Made by a program: the position numbers and the translations under genes
Shown: positions 28,064 through 36,904 of the stretch, piece by piece
How positions within the stretch are numbered: position 1 is the stretch's first letter
How the letters are laid out: each line of letters begins with the position of its first letter
Notes under the pieces: generated by a model
What the model was told of the DNA's origin: nothing
Databases searched by the model: none
Seen by the model: the letters and a program-made list of their open reading frames with translations, nothing else
Assembly: GCF_900141785.1 (NCBI RefSeq)
Contig: NZ_FQYP01000002.1
Coordinates: 62,001-126,000, forward strand
Reading direction: 5' to 3'
DNA from: Aquimarina spongiae
Lineage (GTDB): Bacteria; Bacteroidota; Bacteroidia; Flavobacteriales; Flavobacteriaceae
DNA: 64,000 nt

Positions 28064-29122
28064 TTAATCGAAACAAGGAAGTACATCTTCTTCGAAGTAG
28101 GGTTTTTGATCTACCCAAAACATATAATCTACCTTCAAAAAATCTGAAGCAAAAGCGTATAGCATAGGTACAATATTGTTTCTGTCTATTCCTTTGTCAT
28201 TTTTTTCGTTATAATCTTTGTCTGCTCCAGTTTTGCCAATGTAGTTCCCATCTTGAATTGCGATTCCTACAGGAACCGTCAGTGTATTTTCATGCATTTG
28301 TGCCAACGCGTGATTCAATTGCCCTTTGCGGGTGACCATCAAATCTGGCGCTCCTAAACCTACACCAATTTCCTGACCGTAATTATAAATTCCTTTCAAG
28401 TACCCTTTATCTTCCCAAGGCAACCACTCTCCTGGCATAAAATTGGCGTAAATCATTGTTGTACTTTTTGGAAATGCTTTCTTCAGAGCTAACATATTAT
28501 TTTTTATACCATCGACATACTTCTCTTCGGTAAAGCCATGCTCGTTGTTTTTGAAACTTAAAGATGTTTCTTGAAGATTAATGCCTTCAATTCTGCCGTC
28601 AAACTCCTGCCCCAAAGCCATCAAAAAAAGTGCAAAACGTTCTTGTACTTTTTTGCTCCATCGTTTGGCAACCCATCCAACAGGTTGTTTATTCTCGTGA
28701 TGTAGCACTGCACCCTGATCATACTCTTCCTGCATGAGATATTCTGGGACCGGTTTATTTTTTACGGAAAAAGTAGCATCTTGTAATTGGATAAATAATT
28801 TCTTATCAAATTTTTCCAGATAGTTAAGATCTTGTTCTATTACCGAAAAATCATATGCTCCCTTTCTAGGTTCTAGTTGTTTCCAGGAATACATAATTTG
28901 TGCTCCTGCAAATGCATCATGATCCAACATGGCATGCGATTTAAGCTTTCCTCTATCCCTGGAAAAATAAACAAAATGCTGAATTTGGCTTTTGGGTATT
29001 GGGCAAGAAATTTTGCTGTATTTTTTATATGTATTGAGGTATTTGTTAGCCGGATTATCCCATTGTTGAGCAGAACTCCAGAAACTAATGATCAAAAAAG
29101 TAAGCACAAGAAAAAATCGCAT
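28064..29122 (-). CDS. Exported glycoside-hydrolase-like TIM-barrel protein
   Basis: Starting at ATG 29122 gives 352 residues with signal MRFFLVLTFLIISFWSSAQ. A start at 29155 adds 11 residues with an acidic residue just before the hydrophobic core and seems less likely. The mature part has the look of a clan GH-A barrel: MYSWKQLEPRKGAYDFS (strand-2 motif seen in GH42, GH5 and GH35 relatives), LFIQLQDATFS, and GINLQETSLSF, where E could be the acid/base. The family assignment is uncertain and the substrate unknown. It lies 48 bases after the serine hydrolase gene. Confidence 0.6.
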   Translation of the reverse strand: MRFFLVLTFLIISFWSSAQQWDNPANKYLNTYKKYSKISCPIPKSQIQHFVYFSRDRGKLKSHAMLDHDAFAGAQIMYSWKQLEPRKGAYDFSVIEQDLNYLEKFDKKLFIQLQDATFSVKNKPVPEYLMQEEYDQGAVLHHENKQPVGWVAKRWSKKVQERFALFLMALGQEFDGRIEGINLQETSLSFKNNEHGFTEEKYVDGIKNNMLALKKAFPKSTTMIYANFMPGEWLPWEDKGYLKGIYNYGQEIGVGLGAPDLMVTRKGQLNHALAQMHENTLTVPVGIAIQDGNYIGKTGADKDYNEKNDKGIDRNNIVPMLYAFASDFLKVDYMFWVDQKPYFEEDVLPCFD

Positions 29123-29170
29123 TTCTACAATAAGATTTCCTGTTGGTTTACTCATCTAGTTTATCAATTT

Positions 29171-30247
29171 TTATCCATTATTAACACCAGGTACAATATA
29201 CTCATTTATGATCTCATCGGTATAATTATGAGCATTTCTATTTCCATAATTTGTGGTGGTAATTACTAATACTACATCCAATTCTGGAATGGCTAATACC
29301 TTTTGCCCTCCGTTTCCAGCCATGGCATACGAACGGTATTGTTGTTCCTTCCCAAAGGCTTTTAACCAAAACAAATATCCATATTCTACTCCATCTCGTA
29401 CCTTAGCTTTGGGAGTTGTGGCTTTTTGAATCCACGATTTGTCCATAATTTGTTGCCCGTTCCATGCACCACCATTTAAACACATTTGGATAAGTTTTAA
29501 AAAGTCTCTGCTTTGATATTCACTTCCTCCAGCAGTATTCAGGATTCCTTCTGGATTGTAATGAATTTTGTACTCTTTAATTTCCAGAGGTTCGAACAGG
29601 TGTTGCTTTGCAAATTCTACCACATCCATACCGACTGCCTTCTGCACAATTTCTGCCATTGTTGCCGACCCAGCAGAACAATAGCTAAAGGATCTCCCAT
29701 AAGGCTGATCTTCTGGTTTGGGTTCAAAAGGATAAGATCGGATGGGTAGATCAACAAAAAAACTGGTCCAATCTTCTATAGGGTACATACGTTCTTCATT
29801 CCCCCTCGAAAAACTATTAAAATCATTGCACTCCAACATCGAACTCATTGTGAGCAGATCCTCTATTGTAATTTCTAACTTACGAGGGTCTGGATACTCT
29901 ACAGGAGTCTTATGTTTCAGATAAGTAAATATCTTATCTTTTTCAGATTTTATGTGACCATTTTTTATCGCAATACCGGTAAGCAATGTTGCCATTGTCT
30001 TTGTTGCTGATCTTGTATTATGCTTACTATTTTGATCTGCCCCATTGTAATATTTTTCAAACAACACTCTTCCTTTTTGTGCGATCAAAACACTGGTAAT
30101 TCGTTCGTATTTTCCGGATTGAATGGCACTATCCATATTATCAAAATACTCATTTGGAGTACCGTTTACTTTAGAAAAATCCAGCTGCCCCATAATCATC
30201 TGAAAAGAAAATAAAAAAGTAAGGGGAATTAAAGATGTTTTATACAT
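29171..30247 (-). CDS. Exported serine hydrolase, class C beta-lactamase-like
   Basis: A 358-residue exported protein of the penicillin-binding/beta-lactamase fold. The nucleophile motif is S80-A-T-K83 and the second motif Y189-C-S191. The third motif, normally KTG or HxG, appears as GNGGQ near residue 320, as in many esterase-like members of the family. This set favours a D-aminopeptidase or esterase over true beta-lactamase activity. The signal peptide is about 1-20. Downstream the glycoside-hydrolase-like gene follows closely. Confidence 0.8.
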   Translation of the reverse strand: MYKTSLIPLTFLFSFQMIMGQLDFSKVNGTPNEYFDNMDSAIQSGKYERITSVLIAQKGRVLFEKYYNGADQNSKHNTRSATKTMATLLTGIAIKNGHIKSEKDKIFTYLKHKTPVEYPDPRKLEITIEDLLTMSSMLECNDFNSFSRGNEERMYPIEDWTSFFVDLPIRSYPFEPKPEDQPYGRSFSYCSAGSATMAEIVQKAVGMDVVEFAKQHLFEPLEIKEYKIHYNPEGILNTAGGSEYQSRDFLKLIQMCLNGGAWNGQQIMDKSWIQKATTPKAKVRDGVEYGYLFWLKAFGKEQQYRSYAMAGNGGQKVLAIPELDVVLVITTTNYGNRNAHNYTDEIINEYIVPGVNNG

Positions 30248-30331
30248 AATTTACGTTTTTTGAGATCGCAAAATACTATTCCCTACATTGCAAAAATAGA
30301 ATGAAATTAACATCTACACTGAAACCTCCAC

Positions 30332-31132
30332 TTAAAGTACATTTTTTCTAAATGCACTTGGTGTTCTTTGCAAATAGGTTTTAAAAGTTCTCGTAAAATG
30401 GCTTTGATCCGAAAACCCACATATGTGAGCAATTTCGGTTAAACTAAAGTTCTTATCCATCAAATAAACTAAGGCTTTCTTAATCTTTTGCTGACGAATA
30501 TAATCTCCTAAAGAACTTGCAAAATACTTTGGCACTGCCCTAGAAATATGTCCCGGATGAATGCCTAATTGATCAGAGAGAGATTGAAGTGTTATTTGAT
30601 CAGGAGTGTCATTCAGTATTTGTCTTAGTGATGCTACCCAAGCAGGTTGTTTACTTTTAGAAAGCGCCGCCTCCTGTATATTTTCGCATAATTGAAGTAG
30701 CAATAGTTCTATGGACAATTCTGAATAGACATCTTGAAATCTGAATTCAAAATAAATCTTTGCCAACAGATGATGAGATTTGGGGTGATCAACGATACTA
30801 CTTCCTTCCCAAAGGTTAATATTTAATTTTTTGGTATCAAACCAAGCTCTTGGAAATTCTATATGAAATCCTCTGGCGTATGCAGTCTCTTTAGAGTTAT
30901 AATGTGCTTCTTGCCAATTATGAAAAATTAGACTCCCGGGCTGACACGTTTGTTTCAACTTTTTATTTACGTCAAACAAGTTTCCTTGCAGAACGTACAT
31001 AAAATAAGGGTTTTCATGAAAATGCCAATCCGTACGGGCAGCAGAGTAATCGTATTCAGATAAGATAACCCCGTCAAAATCTACTTCAGATTTTTTTGTT
31101 CCGTAGTATTTCCCTGGGGTAAGTATCTTCAT
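30332..31132 (-). CDS. AraC-family regulator with cupin sensor domain
   Basis: The 266-residue protein has an N-terminal cupin-like ligand domain (about 20-120, with WHFHENPYFMYVLQG) and two helix-turn-helices in the last 100 residues (LQSLSDQLGIHPGHISRAV and LTEIAHICGFSDQSHFTRTF). The second helix has the conserved GFxDQSHFxRxFK pattern of AraC/XylS proteins. It lies between the serine hydrolase gene downstream and the ECF operon. Its target is unknown. Confidence 0.87.
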   Translation of the reverse strand: MKILTPGKYYGTKKSEVDFDGVILSEYDYSAARTDWHFHENPYFMYVLQGNLFDVNKKLKQTCQPGSLIFHNWQEAHYNSKETAYARGFHIEFPRAWFDTKKLNINLWEGSSIVDHPKSHHLLAKIYFEFRFQDVYSELSIELLLLQLCENIQEAALSKSKQPAWVASLRQILNDTPDQITLQSLSDQLGIHPGHISRAVPKYFASSLGDYIRQQKIKKALVYLMDKNFSLTEIAHICGFSDQSHFTRTFKTYLQRTPSAFRKNVL

Positions 31133-31203
31133 ACTTTGTTGCTAGTTAAATTTGACATAAACAATATAAGCAAAAGCTATAATACTAAAAACCATTTATT
31201 CTG

Positions 31204-31791
31204 TTACTCTTGTATTTGATTATTCAATTCTTCAAATTTCTGTAGTAACTCGTCTAATTTGGCATTTTGCTTCTTGATCACTCTAGGTCGTAAGTACCAC
31301 CAATTTATTCCTATCCAAAGTAAGGTGGCGGTATACACCACAATCCCCCAGAACCCTGTCATTTTTGAAACGTACTCAAACAAATACAATGCTATGCCCA
31401 AAGAAAGCATTACAAAATAGATACTCAACATCCACTTTTGCTGAAATATCTGTTTTTGCTTTAGTTGCATCAACTGCCTAAGGTATGTTTTATTATTATC
31501 TCCCTCATTCGTCTTGAGTAGTGAAATCCATCTATTGTAAGGAATCAAAAAAATGATCATGGCAAGAATAGCCAGTACGAGTCCTATTTTTGTTGTAACA
31601 TATTCGGGTTGATATCGATACCAAATGCCCCCTATGATACAAGAAGTAATCAACAATATTGCATTTGCGCCCATAAGTTGATAACGTTTATACCTCTTCA
31701 ACCGATCCGCTTTTTTATAAAGATCTGCAATTTCAAGTTTTTGAACTTCCTGAGTATTCCAGATTTTTTTGAAGTCTATATTAGTATCCAT
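31204..31791 (-). CDS. Four-helix membrane protein, candidate anti-sigma factor
   Basis: A 195-residue protein with a basic N-terminal cytoplasmic helix (about 1-38) and four predicted membrane spans near residues 40-58, 68-86, 120-138 and 146-164. The C-terminus is a coiled coil (NAKLDELLQKFEELNNQ). It overlaps the sigma gene by 11 bases, the translational coupling typical of sigma/anti-sigma pairs. I see no ZAS zinc motif and no FecR domain, so the anti-sigma role rests on position alone. Confidence 0.55.
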   Translation of the reverse strand: MDTNIDFKKIWNTQEVQKLEIADLYKKADRLKRYKRYQLMGANAILLITSCIIGGIWYRYQPEYVTTKIGLVLAILAMIIFLIPYNRWISLLKTNEGDNNKTYLRQLMQLKQKQIFQQKWMLSIYFVMLSLGIALYLFEYVSKMTGFWGIVVYTATLLWIGINWWYLRPRVIKKQNAKLDELLQKFEELNNQIQE

Positions 31792-32266
31792 TTTCTTTAA
31801 ACTTTTTGGTTAGCTTTTCCTTGATTCTATGAATTTTAACTCGAACATTCCCTTCTGAAATTCCTACAATCTTGGCAATCTCTTTCTGATCGATGTCTTC
31901 TAACTCAAGGGATATGATAATACGGTCAATTTCTTTTAGTTCCGAAATACATTGATGTAAAAACTGAATGTGATTTTCGATAGTAACCTCTGAAGTTTCA
32001 AGCTTCATATGAGGTGGTAATTCTGATTTAGGCATCCTCTTTTCTTTTTGAATTTGACGTAGACAAGTATTTGTCGTAATTCTAAATATCCAGGTACCAA
32101 TAGCAGACTCTCCTCTAAAATTGGGGAGTTGTCGCCAAACTTTAACAAACGTTTCTTGAGCCAGATCTTTGGCTTGATCAGTATGGTTAACATACCCCAT
32201 ACAGAGTCTGTACACCTTCTGCCAATAGGTTTTATAAATCTCTTCAAAATCCATTAGTTGATCCAC
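31781..32266 (-). CDS. ECF RNA polymerase sigma factor
   Basis: A 161-residue group IV sigma factor. Region 2 covers about residues 8-75 (YRLCMGYVNHTDQAKDLAQETFVKVW, then FRGESAIGTWIFRI) and region 4 about 105-155 (DIDQKEIAKIVGISEGNVRVKIHRIKEKL). It overlaps the hydrolase gene by 13 bases and the membrane protein gene by 11, so all three are translationally coupled. The operon promoter at 33206-33230 has the ECF pattern described there, so autoregulation is likely. Confidence 0.88.
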   Translation of the reverse strand: MDQLMDFEEIYKTYWQKVYRLCMGYVNHTDQAKDLAQETFVKVWRQLPNFRGESAIGTWIFRITTNTCLRQIQKEKRMPKSELPPHMKLETSEVTIENHIQFLHQCISELKEIDRIIISLELEDIDQKEIAKIVGISEGNVRVKIHRIKEKLTKKFKENGY

Positions 32267-33180
32267 TCTTTTAAGGTATCAATAAATTCCTTTTGACAAT
32301 CGATAAATGGGTTGTGCGATGCATGATCAAACTTTTTAAAATTCGTATTGCCTATCAGGTTTTTGATTTTTTCTATTTGCATTTCAGAAAAAAGACCATC
32401 ATCTTCTCCATATATCCCAAAGATAGAAATACGCTGTGTTTGAATATTCTTTACCATATCCTTGATATCAAGTGTTGTGTATTTTTCATTTTTCCAAAAC
32501 CCCATTGGTGCCTCAAAGGTCATTTGTGAGGCATACTTCAATAATACAGGATCTTTTTTAAAATTTGCATACATCTGTGATGCCTTTGTTGTTGGCTTTT
32601 GGGGATGATAAAATCCATTTTGCATTGCATGACTAAAACAATACGAACTATATTGAATAGAACTTTTGTCTATTTTTTCTAACATCCTAATGTAATTCAG
32701 ATTTACAGTATCCTTGTTTCGCATATAGATTTCTTTAGAAGATTTCACAATCGTAGAAAGGGTTTCCTGCATAGACAAAGGAGTAGACACCAATACAACG
32801 GATTTTATTTTATTTGGATGTTGTTCTGCATAAAGTGTAGCTACGATCCCTCCAAAACTATGTCCCATTAGCGTTGCTGTTTTTAAGTCGAACGTATCGT
32901 AAATAGCATTCAAATCATTAAATGTTTCTTCAAAGGTAAATTTCGTGTTTTTATCTGTTGATCTCCCTTCTCCTCTTCTATCGTAAACAATCACATAAAA
33001 ACCATTTTCTGCAAGAATTTGAGCTGTCGTCCTTTCAAAACCCGCAGCATTATATCCAGGTCCTCCATGAAGAAATATAATTGCTTTGTGATTTGGGTTT
33101 CCAAATGCTTTGGTAAATAATGTTTGTGATCTTACAGAAGCTACCAATAGTATACAAAATAACACCAGTGTTTTTTTCAT
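32254..33180 (-). CDS. Exported alpha/beta hydrolase, first gene of an ECF operon
   Basis: ATG 33180 gives 308 residues with signal MKKTLVLFCILLVASVRSQ. Upstream codons to 33222 would overlap the promoter. The fold is shown by FLHGGPGYN (oxyanion loop of proline iminopeptidase-like enzymes), DRRGEGRS, and the nucleophile elbow MGHSFGG near residue 110. An acid in the GEDDGLF segment and His in FDHASHNPF complete the triad. A hydrolase leading a sigma-factor operon is unusual; it could generate or remove the inducing signal, which is speculation. Confidence 0.8.
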   Translation of the reverse strand: MKKTLVLFCILLVASVRSQTLFTKAFGNPNHKAIIFLHGGPGYNAAGFERTTAQILAENGFYVIVYDRRGEGRSTDKNTKFTFEETFNDLNAIYDTFDLKTATLMGHSFGGIVATLYAEQHPNKIKSVVLVSTPLSMQETLSTIVKSSKEIYMRNKDTVNLNYIRMLEKIDKSSIQYSSYCFSHAMQNGFYHPQKPTTKASQMYANFKKDPVLLKYASQMTFEAPMGFWKNEKYTTLDIKDMVKNIQTQRISIFGIYGEDDGLFSEMQIEKIKNLIGNTNFKKFDHASHNPFIDCQKEFIDTLKEWIN

Positions 33181-33205
33181 CGTTTTTCCTTTAAATTTTC
33201 GTTTA

Positions 33206-33230
33206 GATACAAGGAATCTCAAAATGTTAC
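33206..33230 (-). promoter_or_regulatory. ECF-type promoter, site D (hydrolase-sigma operon)
   Basis: On the minus strand GTAAC (33230-33226) is followed after exactly 15 bases by GTATC (33210-33206), 26 bases before the hydrolase ATG. The same two boxes and spacing occur at three sites around the second ECF gene at 56-57 kb. The flanks differ from those three (GTAACATT and GTATCTAAACG here), which may mark a different sigma specificity. Confidence 0.6.
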
Positions 33231-33327
33231 ACCTACTATTTCAAAAACAGTAAAAAAGTAAGGCAAAAATTTGTTTAGACTCTGTTTGGCTTTGGTTACT
33301 TTTACGATGATAGCAATGCAATCACTC

Positions 33328-33990
33328 ATGAAAGAAAAAAGGAAAAAGCAACCCTGGCCTACTCAAGAGGTAATGAAACAGATTTATGAGATGCAACTTT
33401 GGGGTGCTAATGATGCTGCCTTTTATTCGGGAATCGGGTCTCATCATACCGATATGGTTGATCCCTATCTGGAAGCTGTAAGCTCATTTTTGAGATCTTT
33501 TGAAAGCCCTATTACCGTATGCGATTTGGGGTGTGGAGATTTTAATGTTGGAAAAGAATTGGTCCCCTATACTCAAAAATACATTGGGGTAGATATTGTA
33601 CCAGATTTGATCACTCACCATAGAGAAAAATTCAAGGTTGCACATTTAGAATTTCACTGTTTAGACATTGCAAAAGATGATTTACCTGCAGGAGACTGCG
33701 CCATACTAAGACAAGTATTACAACATTTATCAAATACCGAAATACATGGTGTTCTTGAGAAGTTATATCAATACAAATATATTATTCTAACAGAGCATAT
33801 CCCTGAAGGAGATTTTGAACCCAATAAAGATATCATTACAGGACAAGGTATTCGTTTGAAAAAGCAAAGTGGAGTGCAATTGTTATCTCCTCCCTTCAAT
33901 TTTAAAGTAAAAGAAGAAAAAATGTTGCTATCCACTCGTATCGATGAACATCCAGGTGTAGTGGTAACTACTTTGTATACTGTCTTCTAA
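33328..33990 (+). CDS. SAM-dependent methyltransferase-like protein
   Basis: The preferred ATG at 33328 gives 220 residues (MKEKRKKQPWPTQEV). The frame opens at a TTG at 33271 and has two earlier ATGs at 33307 and 33316, but a -7-like TACTTTTAC at 33297-33305 argues for a late start. Class I methyltransferase motifs are visible: motif I VCDLGCGDFNVGKEL, then YIGVDIVPDLI with the acidic ribose-binding Asp, and an acidic post-I segment FHCLDIAKDDLP. QVLQHLSN takes the place of motif IV. The substrate is unknown. The gene is isolated, divergent from the ECF operon. Confidence 0.75.
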   Translation: MKEKRKKQPWPTQEVMKQIYEMQLWGANDAAFYSGIGSHHTDMVDPYLEAVSSFLRSFESPITVCDLGCGDFNVGKELVPYTQKYIGVDIVPDLITHHREKFKVAHLEFHCLDIAKDDLPAGDCAILRQVLQHLSNTEIHGVLEKLYQYKYIILTEHIPEGDFEPNKDIITGQGIRLKKQSGVQLLSPPFNFKVKEEKMLLSTRIDEHPGVVVTTLYTVF

Positions 33991-34019
33991 ACCCCTAAGT
34001 GGTACAAACAAGATTTTTG

Positions 34020-34541
34020 CTAGGGTTTAATCTTAAGAAGGGCTTCGTAAGGGTTTCCCTGCAAGTCCAATAGTTTGGCAAATGCGGGTTCTGTTTTATA
34101 ACCTTCTTTCTTTAATTGGATAATGTTCTTTTTAAACACTGCATCCTGTTTATTTAATATTTCATGCTCAATGAGCATGTGTCTGTAGGCATTTTGACTT
34201 GTAGTGGTTATATCCTGACCAAAAATTTCAACTCCAAAATGATCAGATTCAAAATTAGCCACAGTTACCAAAAGATGATCCTGAGTATAAGTCCGTATTT
34301 CAAAATCCTCTTCCTCAGAGAAAAACTGCTCAATGGTAGATGAAAATTCAATATGATCGTTGCATTGGCAAATGATGTCTAAATCACTATTTGGGAGATC
34401 AATACCAATAGGTATGGTACCGGCCAAAACTGGGTTGTACTTCTCTAACTTCTCGAATACTTGAAGTTGCGTAAGGTCGATATACGCTTTTTGCTGACGT
34501 TCATTTCCATTCTTCAAATAAGTTATATCCAGGAAATTCAT
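34020..34541 (-). CDS. DUF4269 protein, nucleotidyltransferase-like
   Basis: A 173-residue cytoplasmic protein. LAGTIPIGIDLPNSDLDIIC carries the G-T-x-P-x-x-x-x-x-x-S-D-L-D pattern of a minimal nucleotidyltransferase fold, with the two Asp residues that would bind metal in S-D-L-D. HFGVEIFGQ supplies the third strand with E. The family is known to me as DUF4269, of unknown activity. It begins 15 bases after the membrane protein gene at 34557 and likely shares its transcript. Confidence 0.72.
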   Translation of the reverse strand: MNFLDITYLKNGNERQQKAYIDLTQLQVFEKLEKYNPVLAGTIPIGIDLPNSDLDIICQCNDHIEFSSTIEQFFSEEEDFEIRTYTQDHLLVTVANFESDHFGVEIFGQDITTTSQNAYRHMLIEHEILNKQDAVFKKNIIQLKKEGYKTEPAFAKLLDLQGNPYEALLKIKP

Positions 34542-34556
34542 TTCTCAACTCTTCAA

Positions 34557-35120
34557 TTATTTTTTGACCGCTTCATCCCATATCTTCTTGATACTTTCTA
34601 AATTGGTTTTTGGTCGTATTCCAAGGGGATGCAATGCATTTTTGGTCAATAAAAGTATTACTTCCTGATCTTTACGTAATCTTGGAAAACTAGGTTCATC
34701 TATAAAAGTTACCTTATTTACTTTGTTGTATGCTGGACTAAAATAAAGATCGATTTCTTGCGGTCCTGGGCCCTGTTTATAGTTTACATTTTTGGCTTTA
34801 ACATGAAGTACTACTTTCTTTTTTTCTTCAAGATCTTTTTTCAGCTTCGCATATTTAAACGAGAAATACAAGTACAAAACCAAAGCGCCCGAAATCGAAA
34901 ATATCATAATTAGGGTTGGAAGCACCCCTAAAGATTCAAACATGGTCAAATTAGGGTCAGAAATCTCAACCCTTCTTTTTTTAGGGATTAATCCCATGGG
35001 AATTACCGAAAACACAATTAACAAAACAAAAACACCACCGCCCCACATGGCGATTAGGTTTCCTATTTTTTCATAATGCCTTCTTAATTTACTTTTTTCA
35101 CTTGGGTTTAAATCTTCCAT
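34557..35120 (-). CDS. Two-helix membrane protein of unknown function
   Basis: The first ATG is at 35120 (187 aa); a TTG two codons upstream is the only alternative. Two membrane segments lie near residues 25-45 and 68-90, followed by a Lys/Glu-rich helix (KYAKLKKDLEEKKK) and a soluble beta-rich domain that includes YFSPAYNKVNKVTFID. No family is recognised. It starts nine bases after the monooxygenase gene stop, so the three genes 36263-34020 look like one operon. Confidence 0.65.
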   Translation of the reverse strand: MEDLNPSEKSKLRRHYEKIGNLIAMWGGGVFVLLIVFSVIPMGLIPKKRRVEISDPNLTMFESLGVLPTLIMIFSISGALVLYLYFSFKYAKLKKDLEEKKKVVLHVKAKNVNYKQGPGPQEIDLYFSPAYNKVNKVTFIDEPSFPRLRKDQEVILLLTKNALHPLGIRPKTNLESIKKIWDEAVKK

Positions 35121-35129
35121 ATACAATTT

Positions 35130-36263
35130 TCAAATTTGATACATTTCTATCATCTTCTTCTGCAGTACTTTTTTCGGAACACGTTTCAACACAAAGTTTC
35201 TAAAACCTTGACCATATTTCCAGTGTGCCATCTTTCCAGTACTCCAGGATTGATTAACAATTGTGGTTACTTTCTTCTTTCTTTTCCCTTCAAATATCTT
35301 AAAATTGTGTTTATTACCCTGATCATTTACTATCATTTTGCTCAAATAATAGGCATCTTCTATCGCTTGTGCTCCTCCCTGTCCCATATTAGGAGTAGTG
35401 GCATGGGCTGCATCCCCAATCAAACAAATATTATCATGATGCCAATGATCCAGAAGAGCCAAATCAATAATATCATTACGAACTATTTTCTCTATTGGTG
35501 TAGATAAAATCAACTGAGTTACTATTGGATCAAATTCCTTAAACATCTCTACAAGCTTTTGCTGTAATTGATCACGATTGTCCTTTTGATTAGGACTATC
35601 AAGGGCTACTGCAAACCAATACACCTTGTTTTCTGCTATTTTTGATATTCCAAATCGTATTTGATTCCCCCAAAGCTCCATCCCTCTATGTTGAAATTCG
35701 GATGTCATTTCAAAATTTGCTACGCCTCGCCAACACGTCTGACCAGAATATCTGATTTTACTTTCAGGAAAAAGTTGTTTTCTCACTTTGGAATGTATCC
35801 CATCAGCACCCAATAGATAATTTGTTTCAATGATAGTATCATCTTCAAATTTTACCTTGATGTTTCCATTTGGGTGTTCTTCATAGGATTGAAAGCCTTT
35901 ACCCAAATGTATTTTTTCTTTTGGAATTTTATCAAACAACAGTTGTTGTAATGCTGCTCGATGTATCGCAATTGTGGTAAATCCAAACTCTTCTTCTATA
36001 AAATCCTGATCATTATCCGAAATTGGAGCCAAATCTGCCTGTGCCAGGGTAATTTGGTTGATTGTATTTCCTTTTACTTTTACCTCGTCCAAAACATCCA
36101 AATATTGCAAAACTGACAAGGCATTTGGAGCTAACCAAATTCCAGCTCCCACTTCATCTATTTTTGGTGCCTTTTCAAAAATCTCATAGTCTACTCCAAT
36201 TTTTTCTAAAGCTAGGGCAGTGGTTAGTCCCCCAATACCTGCACCGACAATTGCATATTTCAT
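35130..36263 (-). CDS. FAD-dependent aromatic-type monooxygenase
   Basis: A 377-residue flavoprotein hydroxylase of the PHBH/UbiH group. It has the N-terminal dinucleotide-binding motif GAGIGGLTTALALEKIG (7-23) and the E-K ribose site that follows. The DG-type motif appears as LLGADGIHSKVR (about 148-159) and the second FAD motif as IGDAAHATTPNMGQGG (about 278-293). Related enzymes include zeaxanthin epoxidase-like, kynurenine and salicylate hydroxylases and tetracycline-inactivating TetX-like oxygenases. Nothing here identifies the substrate. It is cytoplasmic with no signal peptide. Confidence 0.85.
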   Translation of the reverse strand: MKYAIVGAGIGGLTTALALEKIGVDYEIFEKAPKIDEVGAGIWLAPNALSVLQYLDVLDEVKVKGNTINQITLAQADLAPISDNDQDFIEEEFGFTTIAIHRAALQQLLFDKIPKEKIHLGKGFQSYEEHPNGNIKVKFEDDTIIETNYLLGADGIHSKVRKQLFPESKIRYSGQTCWRGVANFEMTSEFQHRGMELWGNQIRFGISKIAENKVYWFAVALDSPNQKDNRDQLQQKLVEMFKEFDPIVTQLILSTPIEKIVRNDIIDLALLDHWHHDNICLIGDAAHATTPNMGQGGAQAIEDAYYLSKMIVNDQGNKHNFKIFEGKRKKKVTTIVNQSWSTGKMAHWKYGQGFRNFVLKRVPKKVLQKKMIEMYQI

Positions 36264-36378
36264 TTATTTAAAATTTTTACTTTTCTGGTAATAAAACAAA
36301 CAAAAACTCTCTGCTCAGATCCACCTATCCGTTTTCGCATAAGTTAGTTATATCTCCTGTAACCGAAGCTGAACGAAA

Positions 36379-36813
36379 CTATTCTTCATAAATATCATAT
36401 GCCTCAGAAATTGATTTCACAAGTTCTGGATTTTCAAAATCAGATTCTGAAAGTTGAGATAGTTTCTCTAAATAAAGATCAAATTGACCATTTTTGAAAA
36501 TCGTTAACATCTTCCCACCTTCTTTACAACTTGCTGCATGCCATACGTTAGGCGGTACCATGATCGTATCTCCCGGTTTACCCACAATCGTTTCGTCATC
36601 AAAAACCAAGGTTACTTCTCCTTCCAAAATATAAAAGACCTCTGTCATAATCTTATGATAATGTCTCCCTAGATAAAACCCTGGTTTTAACGTATCTTCT
36701 ACAAAACTAAGCTCTCCATTTGTATGCTTCGAAGAGAGCTTTATAAAACAATGATCCTGAACATAGTTGTAGTTCTCTCCTTCTCCTTTTTTTATAATTT
36801 CCTTTGTTTCCAT
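36379..36813 (-). CDS. Cupin domain protein
   Basis: A 144-residue single-domain cupin with both signature motifs: GRHYHKIMTEVFYILEGEV (G(X)5HXH-type with E) and GDTIMVPPNVWHA. The His/Glu/His set for a metal is present. Such small cupins may be isomerases, dioxygenases or sugar binders. It lies 116 bases before the monooxygenase gene on the same strand, with a probable terminator upstream separating it from the ABM/SnoaL gene. Confidence 0.8.
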   Translation of the reverse strand: METKEIIKKGEGENYNYVQDHCFIKLSSKHTNGELSFVEDTLKPGFYLGRHYHKIMTEVFYILEGEVTLVFDDETIVGKPGDTIMVPPNVWHAASCKEGGKMLTIFKNGQFDLYLEKLSQLSESDFENPELVKSISEAYDIYEE

Positions 36814-36840
36814 TTTAGCTTGTTTTAAATAAAATAGTTT

Positions 36841-36879
36841 GAAAAATTATAAAGGACCATTCCCACAGAACGGCCCTTT
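36841..36879 (-). terminator. Terminator after the ABM/SnoaL lipoprotein gene
   Basis: On the minus strand AAAGGGCCGTTC pairs with GAATGGTCCTTT (12 pairs, two G-U) across a five-base loop, followed by ATAATTTTT. Confidence 0.7.
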
Positions 36880-36904
36880 AAAATTATCATTTGTTTAGTT
36901 AAGA

